64,000 nucleotides of DNA from Palaemon carinicauda (taxonomy: Eukaryota > Arthropoda > Malacostraca > Decapoda > Palaemonidae), in contig NC_090766.1 of assembly GCF_036898095.1 (NCBI RefSeq), positions 32,286,327-32,350,326 on the forward strand, written 5' to 3'. Shown here in pieces: positions 1 to 11,399 of this stretch. Numbering within the stretch: position 1 is the first letter of the stretch; each line of letters starts with the position of its first letter. Made by a program: the position numbers and the translations under genes. Below the pieces are notes generated by a model. That model ran no database searches. It saw nothing but the letters and a program-made list of their open reading frames with translations, and was not told the origin of the DNA.

Positions 1-480
1 TTATTTAGTTAGCCAGAACGACTTTCCCAGTATAATAGCTTAAATAAATAAATTTAGCTATTTAGTCTTCATTGCTAGGAATTTATTATATTATGCCGAT
101 AGTATTCACATTAGTTTCGGCGAATTAGGTAGCCGATCTTGTTTACGCTAGGCTTCCTAGCCTAGGCATTCTAGTTTACTTTCTTGCATGATATAATAAG
201 TGTTCCTGGTGTTATTAGAATTAAATGAAGATATTAGGTAATTTATACATGTAAGATACAGTATATTGATTGCATATAAAATTTTCCTCTTCCAAGATAG
301 TAGATGAGAGAGCTTCGATGAGTTAGGTAGTCGATCTCACTGTCACTAGGCTAATAGCCTAGGGGCTTTAGTATACTTTCATACAATCTCCCCGGTTACC
401 CTCTGTATAGGGTAATCCCTCCTTCCCTCTGAGTGTAGCCTAAGGCTACAATCCTAGTTAGTCTTGCCTCGAGTTGTCAT
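1..480. repeat. Diverged direct repeat pair at left edge
   Basis: Two related blocks about 200 bp apart, near 113-195 and 313-392, share an order of words: TTCG, ATTAGGTAG or GTTAGGTAG, CGATCT, AGGCT, AGCCTAGG, TTTACTTTC or TATACTTTC. They look like diverged copies of one repeat. No coding frame is supported. Confidence 0.45.
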
Positions 481-1440
481 TCAGGCAAGACTAGGCTAGG
501 GTTTTTCCTGCCCCTTCCCCTAGCTACAGATGGTAAACTTTGAGTTTAGGTCAGAACCTCAGAGTACTTGTCATGTGCCGGCAGCTGGTCGGCAGGGTGA
601 ATACATTCCCCTGTCGGGTTTTAGTTGTCGGCACAGGAGGCTTAGCCTCCCTAGAATGCACTTGAAGGGGTCATGTGATTCCCCCGGCTTGGGCTTCTTC
701 TTGTATGGCCTAGTCACTTAGCATCCCTATTGAACACACAGCTTCGGGATAGCTGTGTCGGCGGGACCAGTTGCCAGCAGAAGATCCGTTTACTATAGTG
801 TGTTCTTCAGTCCTCCCTTGGACTGCCATTCACATCCTGTGCCCGGCAGGGACCAGCAACGGAGGTGGATGGGTGGAAGTTTGATTATCTTATATTCTCC
901 CCTTCCATTAGAACCCTCATTCCGGAGGCAGGAAATGAGACAGTGCTCTCACATCATCCTTCACTTCTTGCTTTCTCTCTCTCTCTCTCTGAGCTAGTGC
1001 CGCCAGGTACTAACCTAACTGGCGGCTGCCGGTCACTACCCTAGCCGGCAAGATGCTGGCTAGATTTGTGTGCCGACAGCCAATGATTTGCTGACACAAC
1101 TGACTTAGCCGGTAAGAGCCGGCCGAGTTCTGTCTACCGGCCACCACCCTGTCACATAGAATGCTGACTGGGCTACTGTGCCGACAGCTGGTGACCCGCC
1201 GGTGTACAGTAAGCCGCTGGCAATCCGGAGGGGCCGCCGGCCAATATTCTAGTTAATATTGGGTCAGTCGAACTGTGCCTTAGGTACTAGCCTTGCCGGC
1301 AACATGCTGGCAGCAACTACAGTATATGTCTATACAGTAGCCAGTACATCTGCAGAATAGAGCATACTGCACACAGAAAACTATGGTATAAAAGTATACA
1401 GTAGTTAAATTTTCCAACATACTCTGTGTGTCCAGCCGCA
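481..1440. repeat. Unidentified GC-rich repeat-like block with many CCGGC words
   Basis: This stretch is more GC-rich than its surroundings. It repeats GCCGGC, GCCGGTC and TGCCGACAGC many times between about 1000 and 1320. The two short open frames in it have no recognisable domain and read like low-complexity sequence. It may be the untranslated part or edge of a mobile element whose body lies to the left. A short (CT)n tract sits at 974-992. Confidence 0.4.
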
Positions 1441-1889
1441 GTCTATTGTTGAGAACTTATAAGATAAGGAAAGGATAAGCAAGTATACCTAGGGGCCAAA
1501 GTAATAATAGACACCCTTAAAAAAATGTCTACAGTGCAACGAGTGAGTTGTACCAATGGGGACATATAGATATGACAGCATTAATACCACAAGCTGTCTG
1601 TCTTTGGTCTATTGCCTGGAAGTGACCAGCCTCTGGGATAATCACTTTATCATCATCAGATTGGGTAATCAAGACCAATAACTCTGAATTTTTTCCCTCT
1701 ACCACAAAACTCAAAAAGGGCTTGGCTACACCAGACACTTAAGTGTGGAGGTTACAGGAAATAAATTCCATGTATCTTATGTGGGGGGCCACACAAGACG
1801 AGCGAGAACAGTCGACCTTCTGCAGTTGTCCTAGCAGTTCCCAGTGTCTTCACCCAAGGCCACATCATTTTCCATTAGATAATGACACA
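1441..1889. other. Non-coding or unrecognised stretch
   Basis: There is a 69-codon open frame on the minus strand at 1529-1738, without a recognisable domain or convincing splice sites. I see nothing else supportable here. Confidence 0.3.
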
Positions 1890-2040
1890 CATTATTATTA
1901 TTACTAGCTAAGCTACAACCCAAGTAGAAAAAGCAGGATGTTATAAGCCCAAGGGCTCCAACAGGGAAAAATACTCGTGAGGAAAGGAAATAAGGAAATA
2001 AATAAACGATATGAGAAGTAACAAACAATGAACAGAAAGA
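1890..2040 (+). repeat. Interspersed repeat R1, copy 1 (partial)
   Basis: This copy begins with (TTA)n, then ACTAGCTAAGCTACAACCC, then GCAGGATGTTATAAGCCC and AAGGGCTCCAACAGGG, then GAGGAAAGGAAATAAGGAAA. The same ordered blocks recur at 21102-21440, 36440-36720, 36871-37110 and 44594-44935, always in this orientation. No coding capacity and no tRNA-like head are visible. It is a short non-autonomous repeat of unknown class. Confidence 0.8.
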
Positions 2041-2463
2041 AAGCTTTGACTGCTGAGTGCAATTTGTTAGAGAATGGGTTTCTGGTGTGGCTATGTGTTG
2101 CTTTGTCACTCCCCTGCTGCCTAAGTTATGCCTGTACCTCAAAGCATCCTGTGTTCAGTGTGACCTTACCCTAAAACAACCTCTTTGATCGTATTATTGG
2201 TGGTGCTGCTTGAAAACAAAAAGACGACTGTAATACTGTACAGTATTAGAGAGCAATTTTTCTCATTTCTATTTGTATCTTATGACTTTATCCTTTGGTT
2301 GATGAATGTGGTTTTATTGTTTTATGGAGGCTTGCTTTGTAAGAAAATTACATTTTTTCCTTGTTCCATAAGAATATTAGTGCATTCTGAATAAGAAAAT
2401 CATAAAAAAATAAAAAAAAAATAATCAATGCAATGTTGGTACAGTATAACCTTATTGAACAAA

Positions 2464-2578
2464 ATGATAAAATGGTTGAGGAATTTTTTTACATTGACGG
2501 ATATGATAAAATGGTTGAGGAATTTTTTACGTTGACGGATATGATAAAATGGTTGAGGAACTTTTTACGTTGACGGAT
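2464..2578. repeat. Three-copy 38-39 bp tandem repeat
   Basis: The unit starts ATGATAAAATGGTTGAGGAA and ends TTGACGGAT. Copies start at 2464, 2503 and 2541 and differ at only a few positions, mostly the length of a T run. Confidence 0.9.
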
Positions 2579-3558
2579 GAAATACTGTACTGCATTTCCC
2601 CCAATAATACAAAAAGACTTAAAAACTAAGGACTTTTAACAGTCAGAAGGCAACATTTTATATAACAGCTTTTTCAAAGATGTAAGAGAAAATCTACGGC
2701 TATTTTAAGAGTTACTCATCTGGAATGGGTTACATAAACGACAAAGGACACCCTTTCAAAAATGTATTACATCAATTACTATGACTATGGGACTCCCCAT
2801 GATAAGCACTTTACCTAATACTATGTAGGTTATCTGGATCAACTAAATGTATTCCGACATTAATTCTAAAAATAGACTCTGATTAAGGACCTGTAAACCA
2901 GAATCTCCAAATAAATTGTACTACCTCAAGGACGTCACAGCTTAATTTAGTGGATATCAATCTCCCAGTTAAAATTAGAGCAAGAAATACATTACTTTAT
3001 CAATTGTTAATTTAACCCAGCCTCATTAAGACACGGTACTGACAGATTATTCCTAATAGAACACCAACATCGATTCCAAAATTTTCAGTGTCAAACTGCT
3101 AATTTTGTTAATTTTTGCACAACCACTTTGCCAATTGCTGAAATGAATAAAAACTATAATTATCACTACAATTTCTTTTGTGCTTATAGCATAGAAGAAA
3201 ATACTGTTAAAAACTCAATTCTGCTCTTCATATGCAAAATAGTAGATACACTACTATGAACTCCACAAAAAATACTATTAAAAGAATTGTATCTTTTGTA
3301 CTCAAATCTTTTTAAATTTTTCATTGATCAATTAAAAAAAAGATGATAGGTACGTACTTATAAACTTATTATAGATATAATAGAAGTATAGGCTTTAACT
3401 TAGATGGCTAGACAATTTGTCATGTAATTAACTTTTTGTTGTCCTGTAATTACTGAACTTAAGACTACGTGGATCCCGGAATGACATCAGTCGACATTTT
3501 ACTAGATCACACATTACCCAAAAATGATCAAATCCATTAAACTGAGCTGGAAAAACAA
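2579..3558. other. AT-rich non-coding stretch
   Basis: I see no coding frame, RNA gene or recognised repeat. It is presumably intron or flank of the host gene. Confidence 0.5.
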
Positions 3559-3833
3559 ACTTTTTAAAATAATTAGTATTTCTCATAGCCATACAAACCA
3601 GAGTCCTTTCATTAAGGACTTTGATTCAGGGCGAGCTGGAGTCAGTTACTGAAGTTGGTTAACAAGTGGTTATCTAGCTGGTGAGGGTGTAGAACGAGTA
3701 GCCTCGCCCCCTTTTTCAGGCGGAGAGAGTTCACTTTTGAACTTTTGGCCCAGGAATAAGCGGGATGGTTGAGGAGGGAAGTTGGCTTATAGAACTCAGG
3801 TTTGTGTAAATACAAATTACTTTAAAAAGTTTC
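3559..3833. mobile_element. Solo DIRS-type terminal hairpin module
   Basis: Two imperfect inverted arms of about 40 bp flank about 190 bp of unique sequence. The left arm (3559-3600) contains ACTTTTTAAAATAATTAG and ATACAAACCAGAG. The right arm (3792-3833) contains CTCAGGTTTGTGTAAATACA and ACTTTAAAAAGT. The same word set (AATTTGTATTTTTCC, ATACAAACC) forms the arms of the hairpins at the ends of DIRS elements C, D and E. No gag, pol or recombinase lies nearby, so this copy stands alone. Confidence 0.6.
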
Positions 3834-5275
3834 TGATTTGTTCTTATGTATTAAAAACCCTCATTCTTTAATTACGGAGAGTCACCGCTCGGTGAGTCGG
3901 AAGTCCCCTTGGAACCAAAGCTGAAATGTTAATTTTCTTCCCTGGAAGTGATCACTGCTTGATCAGTGAATAAGTAAAGCGTTATTTCCAGCAGCCTCCT
4001 ACTTGACTTTTAAAGGGCTGTACATGCGAGCACATGCCCAATCAAATTTGTGATCCCCTTCCCCCGAAGGGAATGTCAATTGGAAACATATACCTTTTAT
4101 GATGATTAGAGGGTTGGTATTAGACAGAAAAGTTTTGAAAGGAGCTGACTGTACCTTTGTGTGCATCATTGGACAAATCAAAAGTAAAGGCTCTCCTGCT
4201 AGATAACTGCTTGTGCTCCAACTTCAACAACCAGCTTCAGCTCTCACTGAAACGATCTCCCTAATTACAAGGCAAAGGTTTGCATGCTGTGAGGAACAAC
4301 TTTAGTATTGAAGGTACTGTATATAATTGAATCCTCGAGTTGTAAGTTGTTACATGAAAAGATACTATTAACATCTCAATAATTTTCAGTTAATTATCCT
4401 GAGGTACAGCATTCATACCCATTGTCAAAATGTAAAAATTAACCATCTATATAAAGTACAGGATAATTCCTTTCAAATTAACATTTCAGTACTAATTACT
4501 TTTGATTTCAAGGCCACTATAAGAGTTAGTGTTACATTAGCTATGATTATGATGCAAACATTAGTTGGTCATATATTTTCTGATAGCAATACCAACACAA
4601 TTCATCCTTTGGGTTAGTTTCATACATTTAGAATATTCCTCAAAGCCATTCTCACTAAACATTTTCCTGAAGCTATCTTCAGAGTTGATATCTTCAAGAA
4701 ATTAAAACATCGCTTTGATCAATACAACTCGAACAGCAATAAGTTTCTACTTAAAATAAAGCAACTGTCTTGAATCTCACTTATATCAATAAGAACTAAA
4801 ACCAAATTCTCATCATAAAAACAAAAAACTGTGTTTGACGTAGATTATTTTCCATGTCATAGCTGCTTCCCTGAACATTATTTCCAGCCAATGTTTCTGT
4901 AGCACACCAACTACATATGCAAGAACAGCTTTAGATTACATTGTCAATAATGGTAAATTTGCAATATATAGCCTCCTCTATAAATATTGCATATAAACAT
5001 TGTCACAGCATATATGTACAAGGCTGTTTAATAATGTAAGTATGTGAGTGTTTAGGAGTTTTAAAGACGACAACTTTGTGTTTATGAGCAAGCATGCACT
5101 TGATGTAAAATGCCAGAGTACATTAGTTTGTTACAGCTGTTCCCATATCTATAACAAGAGGTGAGTATATCACATGGTTATGTAAGTGATTATAGTGTAG
5201 GAAAGCATAACTGAACTAATATTAGTTGGGACACTACACAATACAGCGTATGTATAAAGGAAGGACTTGTAAGCA
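3834..5275. other. AT-rich intronic or flanking sequence
   Basis: I found no coding frame with supporting features. I looked on the minus strand for an exon with the second TMEM165 E-x-G-D-R motif and saw none. Confidence 0.5.
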
Positions 5276-5281
5276 ACTCAC

Positions 5282-5311
5282 CGTCACCTCGCCATCTCCC
5301 TCTACTGTCAT
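5282..5311 (-). CDS. TMEM165: Candidate 30-bp micro-exon of the TMEM165-like gene
   Basis: A TGTTCAG acceptor on the minus strand is followed by a 30-bp block, ATGACAGTAG to GAGGTGACG, and a strong GTGAGT donor. It is phase 0 at both ends and encodes ten residues (MTVEGDGEVT). If real, it would extend the acidic loop after the 5676-5720 micro-exon. The polypyrimidine tract is weak. It could be alternatively spliced or simply a chance pair of splice-like sites. Confidence 0.35.
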
Positions 5312-5386
5312 CTGAACACTAACACTCTATAGGAGTGGTAAGAAATGTGGAATCACATTATCATCTAGGATTGAAAGTCTAAAGGG

Positions 5387-5503
5387 CACCAGCACACGGG
5401 TCACTTTTCAGTTCACAGCGTCCCGCTCAACTTTTTCGGGGCACCACGAAACAGTGGTAGCCACCATCCACTGAAAAGTGTCCCATGTACGGGCAGCCTA
5501 AAG
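5387..5503. mobile_element. Possible short palindromic MITE
   Basis: Imperfect inverted ends of about 27 bp bracket a core of about 60 bp. The left end runs GGGCACCAGCACACGGG then CACTTTTCAG (to 5411), and the right end runs CTGAAAAGTG then TCCCATGTACGGGCAGC (from 5471). CTAAA lies directly outside both ends and could be a target duplication. The size and palindromic structure suggest a miniature DNA transposon of unknown superfamily. It lies between the two candidate micro-exons. Confidence 0.4.
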
Positions 5504-5675
5504 CATCTTATCATGATATAAATATTATAGTTTTCCATCTTACCAATGAATATAGCAACTGAAATGTTACAGGTTTCTGTCGATCTAATGAATATAAGCA
5601 ATTTATTAACATAAACTAATTTCTAATAAAAATTTATATTTCAGTTATTACAATGATTCCATCAGAGTAACTCAC

Positions 5676-5720
5676 CCCTGGCTCATTTTCTGTGGTTTCA
5701 TTCCGACTTTCATTCCGTGC
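5676..5720 (-). CDS. TMEM165: Candidate 45-bp micro-exon of the TMEM165-like gene
   Basis: On the minus strand a pyrimidine tract ending in CCAATAG precedes GCACGGAATG, and the 45-bp block ends in CCAGGG before a GTGAGT donor. It starts and ends in phase 0, matching the phase at which the 24328-24503 exon stops. It reads 15 polar residues (ARNESRNETTENEPG), suitable for the variable cytosolic loop between helices 3 and 4. There is no homology beyond that character, so the call rests on the splice signals and phase. The 18.6-kb distance to the previous exon is unusual but is mostly accounted for by inserted repeats. Confidence 0.45.
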
Positions 5721-7300
5721 CTATTGGAAGTGAGAAGGGCAGTGATTTAAGGTCTTCTGACATGAAATGAGAACTGCCTAGTTAATCGTAAGAATGAGAC
5801 ATGCCACCATTAGGTTACCCAAAACGTGAAGTCTATACTATCACTAGGAACAGAAAAGGTTACCAACACCATTCAGAGATATGAAAAGGGCAAGTGCACT
5901 TTGGTAAATGTTTGATACAGTAACAGGAATATAAAAAGGAAAGAGGGCGAGTGGACTGTAGTAAATGTTTGATACAACAACAGGAATAATGAGAGGGAAA
6001 TATGTGAGGGCTTGAGTTTAATTCATGGCTAGTGTGACCTGTGATATAATTTGGAAATTAAAATCAACAAGAAAAGACAGTCACCTTTGATTAAAATAAT
6101 GATAAAAATCAAGAATGGCATGTTTTGTAGAAGCAATATACTGTATATAGGCCTAATAAAAAAGCAAGCCATATATCTAATGTACCTGTACTCCAACGAT
6201 TTTACTTAATGGATAAGCGAGACTAGCAAAAACACCAAAAATAATGTTTATAAAAGCCAGATAACATATCAAAATCTGGCTTCACAAAAAAATATTAATA
6301 CATTGAAATTTTCTTTTAAATCTTCAAATGTCATGGATAACCTAAAGCCATTACTATGCATAGCCAAAAAGTGACAAAAACAATAAGTAAAAATTAATTT
6401 TCTGGTGGATCCAGAAGTTATCAAATTCTTAACTTTTAATATTCCTACTTAAGAATGACACCATGTGGAATAATTCTACTATCACAGCTGCTTCAAATAG
6501 ACAACTCCTAAACATTATGGCTGACCTTTTTTCCTGTACTTCTCTTCGATCTAGATTGCGGGCACTCTTGGAACACCTAGAGACCGATTTCCTTTCCTTC
6601 CAATACCTCTTAACTGCAATTACTACCTCACTTTTTTTTTAATCTCCCTATCCTCCTTCCATCAAAATATTCCAAATTCCAGTCAGACCTTACCATTCCC
6701 GAGAAGACCTGGAATTACTTGGAGTACAGAAGGCCCTCAACTTACAAAATTAACTGGTTCCATGAAGCTGTTTCTTAGTCAAATTGTTTATAAGTTGAAT
6801 TCTGTAAATTTGGCCTAGGGTAGGCCTAACCTGAATCCCAAGCCTATGAATTCTAACTACAAAAGTCAACAAATACTATATTGTTTTATTACATTATTTC
6901 TTTATCTTATCTTTGTTATTTTCAGTTGGATTTGTGCTCGTATCTCTTGAATGTTTGTAAGTTAAGGGTCTCCTGTAATGTTTTTTTGGGGTATATGTTC
7001 ACAATTATATAAACTCAAACTCAAAACAAGCCATGATAAAAAAAGACAAAGTCATTATAGTATCACACAAGAGCTTTAAAACTAACACAAATAACAGTAT
7101 CAAGTCTCAACATACTCTCCCCTTTTACATAAAGGATTCAGGGTTGTATTTAATCTTATAATTATACTTTTACGTCTTTTCAGTTAATGTGGATTCACAT
7201 ATATATTTCTGCAAGCACCTTAATTGAAAATACTAAAAATGTCTTGAATCATATGAGATAAAGTACAGCACAGCATACTTAATTATACTGTATAAGGAAA
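5721..7300. other. Intronic sequence without recognised features
   Basis: This is AT-rich sequence with scattered short poly-T and poly-A runs. I see no gene or RNA. Confidence 0.5.
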
Positions 7301-7310
7301 TAATAATAAT

Positions 7311-8357
7311 ACATACATACATACATACATATACCATGGCACTCCCTCCAATTTTGGGGGGTAGCCGACATCAACAAAGAAACAAAAACAAAAAAGGGGA
7401 CCTCTACTCTCTACGTTCCTCCCAGCCTAACAAGGGACTCAACCGAGTTCAGCTGGTACTGCTAGGGTGGCACAGCCCACCCTCCCACATTATCCACCAC
7501 AGATGAAGCTTCATAATGCTGAATCCCCTACTGCTGCTACCTCCGCGGTCATCTAAGGCATCGGAAGCAGCAGCAGGGCCTACCGGAACTGCGTCACAAT
7601 CGCTCGCCATTCATTCCTATTTCTAGCACGCTCTCTTGCCTTGCTCACATCTATCCTCCTATCACCCAGAGCTTCCTTCACTCCATTCATCCACCCAAAC
7701 CTTGGCCTTCCTCTTGTACTTCTCCCATCATCTCTTGCATTCATCACCTTCTTTAGCACACATCCATTTTCCATTCTCTCAACATGGCCAAACCACCTCA
7801 ACACATTCATATCCACTCTAGCTGCTAACTCATTTCTTACACCCGTTCTCACTCTCACGACTTCGTTCCTAACCCTATCTATTCGAGATACACCAGCCAT
7901 ACTCCTTAGACACTTCATCTCAAACACATTCAATTTCTGTCTCTCCATCACTTTCATTTCCCACAACTCCGATCCATACATCACAGTTGGTACAATCACT
8001 TTCTCATATAGAACTCTCTTTACATTCATGCCCAACCCTCTATTTTATACTACTCCCTTAACTGCCCCCAACACTTTGCAACCTTCATTTACTCTCTGAC
8101 GTACATCTGCTTCCACTCCACCATTTGCTGCAACAACAGACACCAAGTACTTAAACTGATCCACTTCCTCAAGTAACTCTCCATTCAACATGACATTCAA
8201 CCTTGCACCACCTTCCCTTCTCGTACATCTCATAACCTTACTCTTACCCACATTAACTCTCAACTTCCTTCTCTCACACACTCTTCCAAATTCTGTCACT
8301 AATCGGCCAAGCTTCTCTTCTGTGTCTGCAACCAGTACAGTATCATCCGCAAAAAAA
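7311..8357 (-). mobile_element. 5'-truncated non-LTR retrotransposon (LINE copy 1)
   Basis: Read on the minus strand this is the 3' third of the same LINE found nearly complete at 17488-20853. It keeps the end of the reverse transcriptase, starting inside the FADD motif, the C-terminal region with the RWFGHVERM and RGRPRFGW words, a 3' untranslated region and a (GTAT)n tail at 7311-7332. The coding part is two overlapping frames, 8045-8299 and 7580-8035, separated by a frame change. Protein similarity to the other copy is very high, so both inserted in the not very distant past. (AAT)n sequence lies on both sides, which suggests insertion into a trinucleotide tract. Confidence 0.9.
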
Positions 8358-8360
8358 TTA

Positions 8361-8409
<49 letters not shown>
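8358..8409. repeat. (AAT)n microsatellite with GAT interruptions
   Basis: AAT repeats, later alternating with GAT, directly abut the truncated end of LINE copy 1. Confidence 0.95.
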
Positions 8410-8616
8410 CAGGGGGAGTTAGTTGAGACTAATAAGTTTTGTAATTGAATTTTCAAGCCCTTGTTTAATAAAGACTTTTACTTTCTATACGATATTATGT
8501 AAATGTATATGCTTTCTTGTACTTGGTATTAAATAACTATAAATACTTCTTCTTTAGTCATGTTCTCTACGGGGTGAAATAGCAAGGTCTGACTGTAAGC
8601 ACAGTTCACAGAAGAC

Positions 8617-9215
8617 TTGAAGAACATTTCTCAAAAGACTATACTATATGCACATTACCTCCTCCAAACAACCTATCGGCACATTTCTCAACATAATATA
8701 TGCAAATATTCCAAAAGATTCTTTGCACATTTCTCAACAGATTGTATGCACATTTCTTATTGGACGATATGCACATTTCCAAACAACCTATCGGCACATT
8801 TCTCAACATACTGTCCACAAATTCCTCAACAGATTTTAAGCACATTTCTCATTGGACAATATGCACACTTCCAAACAGACTATCAGAACATTTCTTGACA
8901 GATTATATGCCCATTTCTCGACTAATTATAAGCACATATCTCATCAGAATATATGCACATTTTTCACCATACTATATGCACATTTATCATTGGACTATAT
9001 GCATATTTCTCAGAGGACTATATGCATTTCCAAACAGACTATCAGAAAATTTCTCAACAAACTATATGCACATTTCTCAATTATTTATACACACATTTCT
9101 CAACAGACGATATGCACATTTCTCAATTGTTTATACACACATTTCTCAACAGACGATATGCACATTTCTCAACAGACGATATGCACATTTCTCATCAGAC
9201 AATAACCTCATTTCT
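8617..9215. repeat. Degenerate 23-bp minisatellite
   Basis: About 25 diverged units of roughly 23 bp follow a consensus near TATGCACATTTCTCAACAGA, with variants ATTGGACGA and CCAAACAACC. The cleanest units are at 9100-9200. Because 23 is not a multiple of three, three units make 69 bp, and stop codons are rare in any plus frame. That creates several overlapping open frames full of HFST, YAHF and MHIS words, which are not genes. Confidence 0.9.
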
Positions 9216-9840
9216 TAACAGACCACTTTTCTCTATTCTTTCCCACTGACTAAACAAACCCAAATTATCCTTTTCCATCTCTTTACCATGTTAACATTTA
9301 GTCTAATTTTATGAAGAAAAAGAAAATTCTTACCCACTAAATCCTTCTTACCCTATGCCCAAATAAGTTCACTTTCTGCACTGAATCTCAAAATAATACT
9401 TTATCAACCTACAAAAAATAAGTATATTAGAAATCATATATTCTTCATAATTCTCAGAAACAGTTTTTACTTATTTCACTTCCTTTACTGTTTACCTAAA
9501 TTTCTTCTTTCTGTTTAGTATAAACGAAACTTGACTTGCTACGTCCATCAGCCCTTTTGGAGATTTACATTTCAAATTTTGAAGATATTGAATACTGTAT
9601 TTCAAAATAGCTAACCCTTTTTGAAAACAAAGTTCTGCTTCAGTGTCTACAATTCCTTCTATCATAGAAGTTACAATAAGTCCCACTCTGCATTCCAATC
9701 TTTATCACTGCAAATCCAGAATGCTTCGATCCCACTGGGTCCTACACTTCCCTTGGTAACTAAAGTTTATAGTTATAGCTTAAATTAATCTTTGTTTGGG
9801 ATGCTTTGATGCAAGCAAATTCTTTACTTAAAATGATATA
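9216..9840. other. Non-coding stretch with one unexplained minus-strand frame
   Basis: A 68-codon minus-strand frame at 9492-9698 has ordinary amino-acid composition and ends at an AG|GTAAAC-like site. However, in-frame stops directly follow the only good upstream acceptor, so I do not call it an exon. Confidence 0.35.
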
Positions 9841-9868
9841 TTCATAATAAAATAAATTTTTGAACATA

Positions 9869-10015
9869 CTTACCCGCTGGTTATATAAGAATGGCTAAAG
9901 TCCCTGACGCTCCGGCAGAACTATTCAAAACTCGCGGCTAACGCAGATATGTCAGGTGTACACTAGCGCCCTGGTAGACTACAGGTAGAACTACTCCAAC
10001 TTAATCAGATTTTCC
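9869..10015. repeat. Left inverted terminal repeat of DIRS A
   Basis: It runs from CTTACCCGCTGGTTATATAA to AATCAGATTTTCC. It is the reverse complement of 17333-17482 with few mismatches, including GCCAGGTG versus GTCAGGTG and TAGCTCC versus TAGCGCC. Confidence 0.95.
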
Positions 10016-10083
10016 TTGCCCCTTGGTCTCTAGAGGGGAGGAGGGTGGGATTATAACTTATATAAATAACCAGGAGGTAAGTA

Positions 10084-10922
<839 letters not shown>

Positions 10923-11399
10923 TATGTTCAAAAATTTATTTTATTATGAAAATATCATTTTTAAACATAAAACTTACCCGCTGGTTATATAAGAATGGCT
11001 GATTGACACGCTTGGTGGCGGGTCAGAGACAGCAATTTGATTGGAAATTCACTTAATAGTTACACAACTAATATAAGAGGTTCGTACCTGATAAGGAAGC
11101 AGACTGCAATGGTTCTCTGCCTCATTCTGTCTGCTATCCTTAGAAGATCCAGCGGTCCACCCAGGGGGGCTGAAGATCTCTAGGAGCTGTCAAACGGTGC
11201 CATAACCTATAACATGACAGGACCTCAACTAATACCCTTGTTCCGGGAACTCTCAAGGAACAACATGACCACCTGATAAATCAATAGATTGCGGAAGACT
11301 GTCGACCAATCTCCGCATACAACCATAAAACAACAAAGTTCCAAGAGAAAGAAAAGGATACTAGGAATTAGGGGATTGTAGTGGTAGATCCTTCACCTA

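Noticed and set aside
530..997. Two short plus-strand open frames (63 and 80 codons)
   Set aside because: No recognisable domain or splice signals, composition follows the local CCGGC-rich repeat, and one ends in a CT tract.
1529..1738. Minus-strand frame of 69 codons with protein-like composition
   Set aside because: No matching family that I recognise and no good acceptor or donor around it. It may be a transposon relic.
8617..9215. Possible CRISPR-like array because of regular short repeats
   Set aside because: The units are directly adjacent with no unique spacers, and the DNA is eukaryotic.
8617..9249. Several overlapping frames of 60-170 codons
   Set aside because: They are produced by the 23-bp minisatellite, which lacks stops in all plus frames.
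9492..9698. Minus-strand frame of 68 codons ending near a GTAAAC donor-like site
   Set aside because: The nearest good acceptor (TTTGCAG) is followed by in-frame TGA and TAA, so it cannot be an exon in that frame.
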